The notes under the pieces were generated by a model, which saw nothing but the letters and a program-made list of their open reading frames with translations, did not search any database and had not been told where the DNA came from. This document shows, piece by piece, positions 10,503-17,287 of a stretch of DNA of 17,287 bases. The translations under genes and the position numbers were made by a program. Source of the stretch: Methylophaga sp. (lineage in GTDB: Bacteria; Pseudomonadota; Gammaproteobacteria; Nitrosococcales; Methylophagaceae); NCBI RefSeq assembly GCF_030651745.1, contig NZ_JAUSCC010000108.1:1-17287 (forward strand), read 5' to 3'. The stretch's first letter is position 1. Every line of letters starts with the position of its first letter.

Positions 10503-10695
10503 TTTTTTCTTCGTTATTCTCTGAATCCAGTTCCGCTTCGCTTTCTGGTGGACGGTTATCATCGTCCATCAACACTCGATTTGCGGCACCTTCCATATCA
10601 TCATATTGACCACTGCGTACAGCCCAGAAAAAGACGATGACACCTACCAAACCCAGCAATAACATGCCGGGTAAAAGTCCGTATATGACTTCCAT
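10483..10695 (-). CDS. ccoS: cbb3-type oxidase assembly protein CcoS
   Basis: 70 residues. A single membrane helix at about 5-25 (LLPGMLLLGLVGVIVFFWAV) is followed by SGQYDDMEGAANRVLMDDD, the conserved CcoS motif where residues just after the helix read SGQYDDxExxAxRIL. The remaining 27 residues are an acidic, low-complexity tail. CcoS is needed for maturation of cbb3 oxidase, probably in heme or copper insertion into CcoN. The ATG follows the ccoI stop by three bases and uses an AGAGGT ribosome site that overlaps that stop. Its last 20 bp overlap the start of the binding-protein gene. Confidence 0.95.
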   Translation of the reverse strand: MEVIYGLLPGMLLLGLVGVIVFFWAVRSGQYDDMEGAANRVLMDDDNRPPESEAELDSENNEEKNDPKSD

Positions 10696-10698
10696 GAG

Positions 10699-13155
10699 CT
10701 ACCTCTTAAATATTCGGCTAATCCTGGCAGCATTGCCAATGACAAGTAACGAACTTATCGGCATCGTGATTGCTGCCAGCAAGGGACTGACTAATGCCAT
10801 CATTGCCAATGGCACCATAATCACGTTATAGCTTATCGATAATACAATATTCTGGCGGATGGTGCGTAAGGTACGGGCTGCCAGCTTACGCGCTAATGCC
10901 ACCTGACTTAATTGGTTATGCGATAAAACGATATCTGCGCTCTCGATCGAGACATCGGTTCCTGATGCCAGAGCAATACCGACATCTGCTTGAATCAACG
11001 CCGGTGAATCATTAATGCCGTCCCCTACCATCGCCACACAATCACCTTGTTGTTGTAGTTGTTGGATTACCTGCCGCTTATCTGCTGGCAACACCTCAGC
11101 CATGCGCTGGATATTGCCTAAATCTGCGGTCACCGAATTAACTACCTGCTGACGATCTCCACTCAGTACAGTGACTTTCAGACCTTTGGCCAGCATATCG
11201 GCAATCATGGTTTTGGCATCAGCACGCAAGGTATCAAACAGCCCCAGAATACCTATCAGCTTTTGCTCTCTGGCAACAAACACACAACTGATCCCTTGCT
11301 GTTCCAACTGATCGATTCTTGATTGCCACTGACTATCCAACAAAACATTGTGAGATAACATCCAGTCCGCCGTGCCAACGATAATATTATCTCCATCAAT
11401 TTTCGCCTCAACACCTCTTCCCGGTGAAGCATAAAACCCAGTGCTCTCCAATAAAGGCAGGTTTTGTTGTTGAGCAGCAGAAACAATGGTTTTCGCGATG
11501 CCATGTTCAGATTGTTGTTCGGCCGAAGCGGCAATCTGTAACAGTGACTGTTCTGAAATCCCTTCAGCAGTCAAACTTTCTACCAGTTGCAATCGCCCTT
11601 CCGTTAAGGTGCCGGTTTTATCAAAAACATAATGGGTCACCCGCGACAACGATTCCAGTGCAACACCTTGTTTGATCAGGATACCATTGCTGGCCCCGAC
11701 TCCACTGGCCACGGCAATAGACATCGGCGTCGCCATACCAAAAGCACAAGGGCAAGTCACCACTAATACAGATGCGGAGGCCAATAAGGCTTTTTCAAAA
11801 TCACTGCCTACCCAGAACATAAACGTTAATGTGGCTAAGGTAAGTGTAACCACGACAAACCACGGTACGATTTTATCTGCCAGAGTCTGAATGGGAGCTT
11901 TTGAGGTTTGGGCCTCATCCATCAAGGCAATGATTTTTGCTAAGGCCGTATGTCGTAATACTTGCTCTGCTCGTACGGTAAAGGCACCTTCACCATTGAT
12001 ACTGCCCGCGACTACCGTATCGTTTATTTGTTTACGAATCGGCTGTGACTCTCCTGTCAGCATAGATTCGTCTACTGCACTTTCACCATCCGTCACCACA
12101 CCATCTACCGGTATGTTTTCACCTGGACGAACCAGTATCAGATCACCTACTTTAACGGAACGGATAGGGACCGTTTGCTGTATACCGTCATTCATTACCG
12201 TTGCCAGTTTTGGTTGCAATTCCAGCATCCTGCGCGTGGCTGAAAGCGCATTGCGCTTGGAAAGTGCCTCTAAATAACGGCCAATCAAAATAACAAAAAT
12301 AAAGTTCACGACCGTATCAAAAAATACCTCACCCTCCAGTGAACCGGTAAAGGTGATATAGCTTGAATAGAGATAGGTCGCAGTGGCACCGATAGCAATC
12401 GGCAAATCCATCGTGAGATAGCGGCTACGTAAGCCACTGATTGAATTTCGAAAAAAAGGATAGCCTGAGTAAAGCAAGGTCGGCGTGGCAATAATAAATC
12501 CAACCCAATGAAACAAATCCCGAAATTCATCTTCGGCCGCCCCCGAATACAGGGCGATGGAAACCCACATCAGGTTCATCATTGCAAAACCGGCAAACGC
12601 CATGCGATAGACCAATCCACGATGTCTTTTTGCTAATGCACCTTCTGCAGTTTCCGGATCAAACGGAACTGCTGCATACCCCAATCGGGCCAAATGTTGC
12701 ATTAAACCGGATAAGGACGTTTCGCGATTATCCCAACGAATTCGACAGCGTTTTGCGGTCAGATTGACATCGGCAGCTAATACACCGGGTAATTTATAAA
12801 GCGCATGCTCTATCAACCAGACACAAGCAGCACAGTGAATGCCTTCGATTAATAGATGAATAGTGCGTTTTTCATCAAGCGAATCGACATAATCCGCTTG
12901 AATTTCATCGATATCATAAGCGTGAAAATCATTCGCCGTATCCGGTGGTGGGGCAAGTGATTCGCCTTCTGGCGTTTTATTGTAAAAACTTTGCAAGCCT
13001 GCAGCATAGATAGTTTGACAGGCCATCTTGCAACCATGGCAACAAAACTGATGCTGAGTTGACTGGATCAGTGCAACAAATTCACCTTGCTGCTTTACTG
13101 GAAGTCCACAGTGAAAACATTCGCCGGTATTAACTTGCGTAGTGGCTTCAGACAA
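10699..13155 (-). CDS. ccoI: Copper-exporting P-type ATPase for cbb3 oxidase assembly (CcoI/FixI)
   Basis: 818 residues. The N-terminal cysteine-rich motif has C13, C16 and C38-C39-C42-C46 (FCCHGCKMAC), typical of CcoI/FixI. An HMA domain follows with GIHCAAC at 105-111. The P1B ATPase core has TGES (367-370), CPC in the sixth membrane helix (468-470), phosphorylation site D512 in DKTGTLTEG, GDGINDSPAL at 711-720, and TMPISSLLVIGNAARI near the C-terminus. It moves copper across the inner membrane for the CuB site of CcoN. The usual His-Pro pair of the nucleotide domain reads HG (551-552). The start is TTG at 13153-13155; a stop codon lies three codons upstream and the next in-frame ATG is beyond the first cysteines. 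Upstream GGTAAG is a loose ribosome site. It sits between ccoH and ccoS. Confidence 0.95.
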   Translation of the reverse strand: MSEATTQVNTGECFHCGLPVKQQGEFVALIQSTQHQFCCHGCKMACQTIYAAGLQSFYNKTPEGESLAPPPDTANDFHAYDIDEIQADYVDSLDEKRTIHLLIEGIHCAACVWLIEHALYKLPGVLAADVNLTAKRCRIRWDNRETSLSGLMQHLARLGYAAVPFDPETAEGALAKRHRGLVYRMAFAGFAMMNLMWVSIALYSGAAEDEFRDLFHWVGFIIATPTLLYSGYPFFRNSISGLRSRYLTMDLPIAIGATATYLYSSYITFTGSLEGEVFFDTVVNFIFVILIGRYLEALSKRNALSATRRMLELQPKLATVMNDGIQQTVPIRSVKVGDLILVRPGENIPVDGVVTDGESAVDESMLTGESQPIRKQINDTVVAGSINGEGAFTVRAEQVLRHTALAKIIALMDEAQTSKAPIQTLADKIVPWFVVVTLTLATLTFMFWVGSDFEKALLASASVLVVTCPCAFGMATPMSIAVASGVGASNGILIKQGVALESLSRVTHYVFDKTGTLTEGRLQLVESLTAEGISEQSLLQIAASAEQQSEHGIAKTIVSAAQQQNLPLLESTGFYASPGRGVEAKIDGDNIIVGTADWMLSHNVLLDSQWQSRIDQLEQQGISCVFVAREQKLIGILGLFDTLRADAKTMIADMLAKGLKVTVLSGDRQQVVNSVTADLGNIQRMAEVLPADKRQVIQQLQQQGDCVAMVGDGINDSPALIQADVGIALASGTDVSIESADIVLSHNQLSQVALARKLAARTLRTIRQNIVLSISYNVIMVPLAMMALVSPLLAAITMPISSLLVIGNAARISRIFKR

Positions 13156-13186
13156 AGAAATTCAACTTACCAATAACAAACGATTT

Positions 13187-13693
13187 TTAAGGATCGATAA
13201 AAATTCGTCTAGTGATTAAAAATTCATCGTCCCCACGTTTGGCTTCAACGATGATGTCCCAGTTACCCGGCAAGCCAAACTCGATATCAACCCCATAGCG
13301 GCCAAGTCCGATGGGATTCATTTCCACCGAAAAATCTTCACGCATATCTGATGGGCGATAAGCATAAAAGGTGACTGAATCTAATTGTACTGCTGTAGAG
13401 TTTTTACCCTGAATAAATACTTCGTATGGCTGACGCTGGTTTACTCGGCTTTTCGGTGGAGCCATAATGACACCATTCCAGCCTAATAATTTTTCCTGCT
13501 CCATTTGCAATTCTTGTTGGGCGTACTTCTTACCACGCTCATAATAGTTATCAACTACCAGATTAGGCGGAGAACTGAATGCCAGATAGATGAAAATAAT
13601 ATTGACGGTAACAAAGGTGCATAAAAACGCTAAAAAACCTAACACCCACGGATTTTTTAACGCTTGATTATTCTCTTGTGAAATAGCCATCAT
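13187..13693 (-). CDS. ccoH: cbb3 oxidase assembly protein CcoH/FixH
   Basis: 168 residues: a short cytoplasmic start, one membrane helix (about 16-38), then a periplasmic beta-rich FixH domain. The segment after the helix, PNLVVDNYYERGKKYAQQ, is the FixH signature, and the C-terminus GLPGNWDIIVEAKRGDDEF is also family-typical. CcoH/FixH is required for stable assembly of cbb3 oxidase and in some species stays attached to the enzyme. Two ATG codons are adjacent (13693 and 13690). The first overlaps the ccoG stop as ATGA, and GGGACC lies just upstream, so either could be used. Confidence 0.93.
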   Translation of the reverse strand: MMAISQENNQALKNPWVLGFLAFLCTFVTVNIIFIYLAFSSPPNLVVDNYYERGKKYAQQELQMEQEKLLGWNGVIMAPPKSRVNQRQPYEVFIQGKNSTAVQLDSVTFYAYRPSDMREDFSVEMNPIGLGRYGVDIEFGLPGNWDIIVEAKRGDDEFLITRRIFIDP

Positions 13694-15111
13694 TTCGGTC
13701 CCATAAAAACACTTTCGTAGTGCACAGATATATCTGGATTGGAAATGACATTAGCCGTAAATGTCAGATGTTCCAGTTCTCTGGTGAGCTTTCCATCAGG
13801 TATTCTAACTAATGCCTGTAATGGACTGACCTTACCTGGTTCGATAATAACGCTCTCGTCTATGCCATGCAAAGTTGCACCGTCTAAACCACTTATCACA
13901 TATTGCACTTCAATATTTTCATTGGTCTTGTTAAGCATTTTCAATGTATAGCGGTTTTGGATAGAGCCGTCGCTCAATTGAACAAATACCGGTTGGCGGT
14001 TGTGAATGACCTGAAACTCAGTAGCTGATAACGTTGCAAAACCGTAACCGACACCTGAAAAAGCAACCATTAAAATAAATGAATAAATTAAAACTCTAGG
14101 GCGTTTATACAACGCGGCTGGTGGAGCGTTGTGATGTAAATCTTTGTATGAAGCATAACGGATCAAGCCGCGAGGCTGATTGGTCTTATCCATAATGCTA
14201 TCGCAAGCATCAATACACATACCACAGGTGATGCAACCTTCCTGCTGACCTTTACGAATATCAATACCTGTAGGACAGACTGCGACACAGACTTTGCAAT
14301 CAATACAACTGCCTTTACTGGAATCCACCGCACCTTTTTTAAGTTTGCCACGCGGTTCACCACGTTCTGCATCATAAGCAGGCAATACCGTATCCTGATC
14401 ATACATAACCCCCTGCAAACGCGCATAAGGGCATAACCAGAAACACACTTGTTCACGCATAAAACCAGCAAAGACGTAGGTTCCGACCGTAAACATGCCC
14501 AATACGATCCAGGCTACCAATGAGGCTTGAAGTGTAAAATAGTCGTGCCATAGCTGGAAAACATCGGTAAACCAGGCGGCAAACGTTAGCCCGGTTAATA
14601 ATGCAATTGCCAGCCATAAAGTATGTTTAAGTGTAATACGTGAAATTTTACTGACAGATGCTGGTGCACTTTTAAACTTCATCGCTTTTTGCGGCGTGTC
14701 ACCCTCAATTCGGGTTTCAATAAAAGTAAAGACATCTGTCCATACCGTCTGAAAACAGAAATAACCACAAAAAACTCGTCCGGCGATACTGGTCACTGCG
14801 GCCAGTAATATGGCAAAGAACAATAATGTGAGAGATAACATCCAGATATCTTGCGGGAAGATAGTGATATCAAAGAAATGGAATTGGCGATTGGGAATAT
14901 CGAACAGGACGGCTTGTTTGCCGTTCCAACGCAAGTAAGGCCCAATGAAGAAAATTAACCAGACAGACATGCCAAACCATTTAAGTCGTCTAAACCTGCC
15001 CGACATGCGTTTTGCTACAACTTTGGTTCCACCGGCGTTAACATGCCAGTCAGATACCTCATCGTAGATGTCGTTTATATTGAGCTCAGCTGACTTCAGA
15101 TGTTCCGACAC
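13690..15111 (-). CDS. ccoG: cbb3 oxidase accessory iron-sulfur protein CcoG/FixG (polyferredoxin-like)
   Basis: 473 residues. Several membrane helices (about 45-60, 90-110, 162-180, 196-217 and 338-358) surround a cytoplasmic domain with two 4Fe-4S clusters: C269-C272-C275-C279 in CIDCKVCVAVCP and C293-C296-C299-C303 in CITCGMCIDAC. Membrane-edge cysteine pairs occur at C115/C119 (CGYFC) and C223/C227 (CFWLCPYARLQG). A C-terminal IgG-like FixG domain follows. CcoG is thought to reduce Cu(II) for delivery to CcoN. The first pair reads CGYFCFQTVW, with Phe120 where many homologues have Pro. The start is GTG at 15109-15111 with GAGGT seven bases upstream, since no ATG precedes the conserved region. 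It begins the ccoGHIS operon. Confidence 0.95.
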   Translation of the reverse strand: MSEHLKSAELNINDIYDEVSDWHVNAGGTKVVAKRMSGRFRRLKWFGMSVWLIFFIGPYLRWNGKQAVLFDIPNRQFHFFDITIFPQDIWMLSLTLLFFAILLAAVTSIAGRVFCGYFCFQTVWTDVFTFIETRIEGDTPQKAMKFKSAPASVSKISRITLKHTLWLAIALLTGLTFAAWFTDVFQLWHDYFTLQASLVAWIVLGMFTVGTYVFAGFMREQVCFWLCPYARLQGVMYDQDTVLPAYDAERGEPRGKLKKGAVDSSKGSCIDCKVCVAVCPTGIDIRKGQQEGCITCGMCIDACDSIMDKTNQPRGLIRYASYKDLHHNAPPAALYKRPRVLIYSFILMVAFSGVGYGFATLSATEFQVIHNRQPVFVQLSDGSIQNRYTLKMLNKTNENIEVQYVISGLDGATLHGIDESVIIEPGKVSPLQALVRIPDGKLTRELEHLTFTANVISNPDISVHYESVFMGPK

Positions 15112-15118
15112 AGTTTTG

Positions 15119-15123
15119 ACCTC
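15119..15123 (-). promoter_or_regulatory. Ribosome binding site for the GTG start of ccoG
   Basis: GAGGT on the minus strand, seven bases before GTG. It supports the non-ATG start for ccoG. Confidence 0.6.
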
Positions 15124-15144
15124 GTATAGAGCTTAACCGAAGGA

Positions 15145-15153
15145 ATTATAACA
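15145..15153 (-). promoter_or_regulatory. Extended -10 promoter of the ccoGHIS operon
   Basis: The minus strand reads TGT-TATAAT: a perfect -10 hexamer at 15145-15150 with the TGn extension at 15151-15153. Transcription would begin near 15138, giving a leader of roughly 25-30 bases before the ccoG GTG. No good -35 is present at 16-18 bp spacing (AAAGCT lies there), which is tolerated with an extended -10. I see no TTGAT-N4-ATCAA box for FNR/ANR between this promoter and the terminator upstream. Assignment is by motif only. Confidence 0.5.
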
Positions 15154-15196
15154 CGATTGTGCTCATTAGCTTTTACTAATTTAGCTTCTCATAAAT

Positions 15197-15225
15197 AAAA
15201 AAAGCCGATTAGCTCGGCTTTTTTT
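15197..15225 (-). terminator. Rho-independent terminator of the ccoNOQP operon
   Basis: A perfect inverted repeat with 12-bp arms (15197-15208 and 15214-15225) and a five-base loop. The GC core is AAGCCGA/TCGGCTT, flanked by A7 and T7, so it can act in both directions. It lies 15 bp after the stop of the small CcoM-like ORF and before the ccoG promoter, so it insulates the two oxidase operons. Confidence 0.9.
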
Positions 15226-15240
15226 AAAACTCTTCTTGGT

Positions 15241-15360
15241 TTAATTATCGTTAGAACTGTCTTCCATATTTCTGACAACTTTGTAAGCAATTACTCCAAT
15301 CACAACAATTGTCAGCACAACACTTACTATTGCTCCAATCACAACTGCATCTATACCCAT
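15241..15360 (-). CDS. 39-residue single-helix membrane protein, candidate CcoM subunit of cbb3 oxidase
   Basis: ATG at 15358-15360 opens a 39-codon frame starting MGIDAVVIGAIVSVVLTIVV, continuing IGVIAYKVVRN, and ending in the polar MEDSSNDN before TAA. A textbook AGGAG ribosome site (15367-15371) lies six bases upstream. The protein is one hydrophobic helix (about 5-26) with a Lys/Arg-containing cytoplasmic-side end and an acidic tail. It follows ccoP by 49 bp and precedes the operon terminator by 15 bp, so it should be cotranscribed with ccoNOQP. CcoM of Pseudomonas stutzeri is a small single-helix subunit of similar size with a comparable short Val/Asp N-terminus, from memory. Helix composition, ribosome site and position all support a real gene. 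Identity as CcoM is inference because single helices align poorly. Confidence 0.7.
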   Translation of the reverse strand: MGIDAVVIGAIVSVVLTIVVIGVIAYKVVRNMEDSSNDN

Positions 15361-15409
15361 ATTATTCTCCTGATTTGAACTAACTTAGTATTCAAGCCAG
15401 TTTGACTTT

Positions 15410-16345
15410 TTATTGACCACCACCAAGTTGATGCACATAAATTGCCAGTTTCTTGATTTCGTTTTCAGTTAAACGCTCGGTTTCAGTACCATCGTAATAC
15501 TCTTCTGGATCATCACCGTATTCTTCTGCTTCCAGACGTACTGCAAGTCTTTCATTCCAGGCAGGCATGACAGCAACTCGTGTTAATGGATCATTTGCAT
15601 CATTTACGCCGTGCAAGATGGTGTGACGGATTTCATCTGGTTCACCAGAAAAACGCCATACTCTATCAGCCAGATTCGCTGAACCAAGTTGCTGAATACC
15701 TTTGGCATCAGCACCATGACAAGCTACACAACCTTTTTCGTTATATAGCTTCCATTGTGCGTCGGTGGCTTCACCATTTGCGCTGTTGACCACAAATTCA
15801 ACTAAACCATCGACTTCTTCTTCCGACAATAAGTTGGCATGAGCCGGCATCATACCTTGACGACCTTTTGCCAGTGTTTCGATAATTTTATCTATCGTAC
15901 CACCGTATAACCAATCATCATTGGCCAGGATTGGATAACCTGAACCAGGTTGTGGATACCCTCCAACACCATGGCACGCAGCACAGTTATCACCATAAAG
16001 CACTTTGCTCGAGCCTACGGCGTAGCGTAATAACTCATCATCTTCCATAATTTCTTCCGCTGACATAGCAGCGATCCGATCTTCAAAAGGTGCCCGTTTT
16101 TCTTCTATTTTTGCCAGGTCTTCTTTGTATTCTTTAATTTGAGTCCATCCCAGAATACCTTTGGTATTACCTGTCACTAATGGCAATGACGGATACAAAA
16201 TAAAATAAACCAGAACTAACAGACCACTCAGGTACAAAGCTATTGTCCACCAACGTGGCGGCGGATTGGTTAACTCTCTGATGCCATCCCATTCATGACC
16301 AGTATCTGGACATTCGTGAGGATTTTTATTGTTATCAGCCATCAT
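15410..16345 (-). CDS. ccoP: cbb3-type cytochrome c oxidase subunit III, diheme cytochrome c
   Basis: 311 residues. The N-terminus has the CcoP motif TGHEWDGIRELTNPPPRWW (15-33), then a single membrane helix (about 34-52) and YPSLPLVTGNTKGILGW. Two class I cytochrome c domains carry CAACH (121-125) and CVACH (206-210), with probable axial methionines near M165/M166 (GMMPAH) and M260 (VMPAW). CcoP receives electrons from soluble or membrane cytochrome c and passes them to CcoO. Between MPAWNERL and the final helix there is an acidic insertion (about 268-291, including GDDPEEYYDGTETE), which I do not expect in typical CcoP. Two ATGs are adjacent at 16345 and 16342, with CGGAG upstream; the start overlaps ccoQ by 11 bp. 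Confidence 0.96.
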   Translation of the reverse strand: MMADNNKNPHECPDTGHEWDGIRELTNPPPRWWTIALYLSGLLVLVYFILYPSLPLVTGNTKGILGWTQIKEYKEDLAKIEEKRAPFEDRIAAMSAEEIMEDDELLRYAVGSSKVLYGDNCAACHGVGGYPQPGSGYPILANDDWLYGGTIDKIIETLAKGRQGMMPAHANLLSEEEVDGLVEFVVNSANGEATDAQWKLYNEKGCVACHGADAKGIQQLGSANLADRVWRFSGEPDEIRHTILHGVNDANDPLTRVAVMPAWNERLAVRLEAEEYGDDPEEYYDGTETERLTENEIKKLAIYVHQLGGGQ

Positions 16346-16544
16346 TTTTCTCCGAATTTATATCGTCATCTCTCAGCGCCAAGTCACGGTGTGATTCAAG
16401 TTTTTCTTTATTTTTAGGTCGTAATGCCCAGAAATACATACCAAACATCAAAATAAAAATAATGACTGTCAGTATCGTGCCCACCCAATCACTTGCGGTC
16501 ATGGCAGACCAGTTTGTCTCAAAGTAAGACAAGAAATTACTCAC
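16335..16544 (-). CDS. ccoQ: cbb3-type cytochrome c oxidase subunit CcoQ (FixQ)
   Basis: A short protein with one membrane helix and the C-terminal CcoQ pattern, here [23 protein letters not shown]. CcoQ stabilises the interaction of CcoP with the CcoNO core. The start is uncertain. GTG at 16542-16544 gives 69 residues and overlaps the ccoO stop as GTGAGTAA. ATG at 16500-16502 gives 55 residues ([16 protein letters not shown]), a more usual CcoQ length. TTG at 16563-16565 would give 76. No start has a strong ribosome site. I prefer GTG because the preceding [13 protein letters not shown] stretch looks like a conserved amphipathic start, but ATG is a serious alternative. It lies between ccoO and ccoP with overlaps at both ends. 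Confidence 0.88.
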   Translation of the reverse strand: MSNFLSYFETNWSAMTASDWVGTILTVIIFILMFGMYFWALRPKNKEKLESHRDLALRDDDINSEKNDG

Positions 16545-17214
16545 GGTAATCTCTGCCTGGTTCAAACTGGATCATCGTGCCAAGAACTTGCAGATAAGCA
16601 ACCAAGGCTTCCATTTCAGTTTTGCCTTCAACGGCTTCTGCAGCACCCAGAATCTGTTCATCAGTATAGGGTACACCCAATACTTTCATTGCTTTCAGGC
16701 GTCGAATCATGCCTTCCCCATTGATGGTGGATTTATCCAGCCATGGGTAACGGGGCATAACAGATTCTGGCACAACAGAACGTGGGTCACGAAGATGCTG
16801 GATATGCCATGCATCAGAGTATTTTCCACCTACACGCGCCAAATCAGGTCCGGTACGTTTTGAGCCCCATTGAAACGGATGATCATATTTAGACTCAACA
16901 GCTAATGAATAGTGGCCATAACGATCTTTTTCATCACGGAACGGACGTACCATTTGTGAATGACACAAATAACAGCCTTCACGTTGATAGATATCACGAC
17001 CAGCCAATTCTAAAGCTGTATAGGGTCGAACACCTTGCAGCTCTTCATATTCAGGAAAAACATCATCCTCAAATGTATTTTGTAAGTAAAACAATGGAAC
17101 AATCTCGACAATACCACCAACAGACACTACCAAAGCAGTCGCCAGTGCAAGTCCCCAAACGTTTTGTTCAACCCAATCTTGAAAACTAACGCGTTTATTA
17201 GATTTATTAGCCAT
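16537..17214 (-). CDS. ccoO: cbb3-type cytochrome c oxidase subunit II, monoheme cytochrome c
   Basis: 225 residues from ATG at 17214. One N-terminal membrane helix (about 20-43, [20 protein letters not shown]) is followed by PLFYLQNT, the typical CcoO continuation, and [30 protein letters not shown], with heme c site CYLCH at 81-85. The probable axial methionine is M153 in [32 protein letters not shown] is also diagnostic. CcoO carries electrons from CcoP to the CcoN active site. The ribosome site GAGGGA overlaps the ccoN stop, 10 bp separate the genes, and this fixes the start; a longer open frame to 17268 would run through the end of ccoN. Confidence 0.97.
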   Translation of the reverse strand: MANKSNKRVSFQDWVEQNVWGLALATALVVSVGGIVEIVPLFYLQNTFEDDVFPEYEELQGVRPYTALELAGRDIYQREGCYLCHSQMVRPFRDEKDRYGHYSLAVESKYDHPFQWGSKRTGPDLARVGGKYSDAWHIQHLRDPRSVVPESVMPRYPWLDKSTINGEGMIRRLKAMKVLGVPYTDEQILGAAEAVEGKTEMEALVAYLQVLGTMIQFEPGRDYRE

Positions 17215-17224
17215 GCTGATTCCC

Positions 17225-17287
17225 TCAAATATTCGCTGCAGTTGCCATTTCGGCAGATGGTTTTGCAATCGCGCGGCGAATAGTCAC
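17225..17287 (-). CDS. ccoN: cbb3-type cytochrome c oxidase subunit I, C-terminal end only
   Basis: The last 20 codons and TGA stop of a gene that enters from the right edge. The visible reading is [20 protein letters not shown]. The catalytic part, with heme b, heme b3 and CuB ligands, lies outside the window. The assignment rests on position: directly upstream of ccoO by 10 bp, where ccoN is found in cbb3 operons. The basic, alanine-rich tail is compatible with a cytoplasmic C-terminus. Confidence 0.8.
   Translation of the reverse strand: MTIRRAIAKPSAEMATAANI

Noticed and set aside
10503..10562. Longer start for the periplasmic binding protein
   Set aside because: The added 20 residues run through ccoS and would hide a clean signal peptide that begins at the internal ATG.
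11891..12277. 128-codon plus-strand frame inside ccoI
   Set aside because: It is antisense to the core of the ATPase, with no ribosome site or family resemblance.
15197..15225. Attenuator or regulatory hairpin for ccoG
   Set aside because: The hairpin lies upstream of the likely ccoG promoter and directly after the preceding operon, so a simple terminator explains it.
17215..17268. Longer start for ccoO
   Set aside because: It runs through the end of ccoN; a good GAGGGA ribosome site sits before the ATG at 17214.

Overview
The window is dense chromosomal DNA of moderate GC, almost all coding. It carries four gene blocks, three of them on the minus strand. The gene set points to a respiring gammaproteobacterium: GlnB, SucC and SucD resemble their enterobacterial counterparts, and there is a full cbb3 terminal oxidase locus and a proline iminopeptidase of the GGSWG type. 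A Methylophaga/Piscirickettsiaceae-like relative is my best guess, but I cannot confirm the genus. I see no tRNA, rRNA, CRISPR, insertion sequence, prophage or plasmid signature.

Block 1 (minus strand, 3780 down to the left edge) is sucC-sucD-nadE-glnB. These are both succinyl-CoA synthetase subunits, glutamine-dependent NAD+ synthetase and the first 28 codons of the PII nitrogen/carbon sensor, which is cut by the window edge. The genes are separated by 6 bp, a 1-bp stop/start overlap and 8 bp, so they look cotranscribed. The set joins the TCA cycle, NAD+ synthesis and the 2-oxoglutarate/ATP sensor.

Block 2 (plus strand, 3921-5966) is divergent from block 1 across a 140-bp promoter region. 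It holds pip (proline iminopeptidase), dtd (D-aminoacyl-tRNA deacylase, overlapping pip by 4 bp) and a membrane-anchored protein of unknown function. The last gene overlaps the tail of the convergent block 3 gene by 22 bp.

Block 3 (minus strand, 15111 down to 5945) starts at an extended -10 promoter. It encodes the cbb3 oxidase maturation proteins CcoG, CcoH/FixH, CcoI (copper P-type ATPase) and CcoS. It continues without a break into an orphan periplasmic branched-chain-amino-acid-type binding protein and a large membrane GGDEF-EAL protein with HAMP and two PAS domains. The binding protein and the c-di-GMP enzyme look like a sensor pair appended to the oxidase assembly operon.

Block 4 (minus strand, right edge down to 15241) encodes the oxidase: the last 20 codons of ccoN, then ccoO, ccoQ, ccoP and a 39-codon single-helix ORF. 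That ORF is too short for ordinary gene calling and resembles the small CcoM subunit known from Pseudomonas stutzeri cbb3. A strong 12-bp-stem terminator separates this operon from block 3.

The most interesting items are the CcoM-like microprotein, the coupling of oxidase assembly genes to a ligand-binding/c-di-GMP module, the nadE-glnB linkage, an acidic insertion in CcoP, and a substitution in the otherwise conserved SQFTL motif of Dtd.
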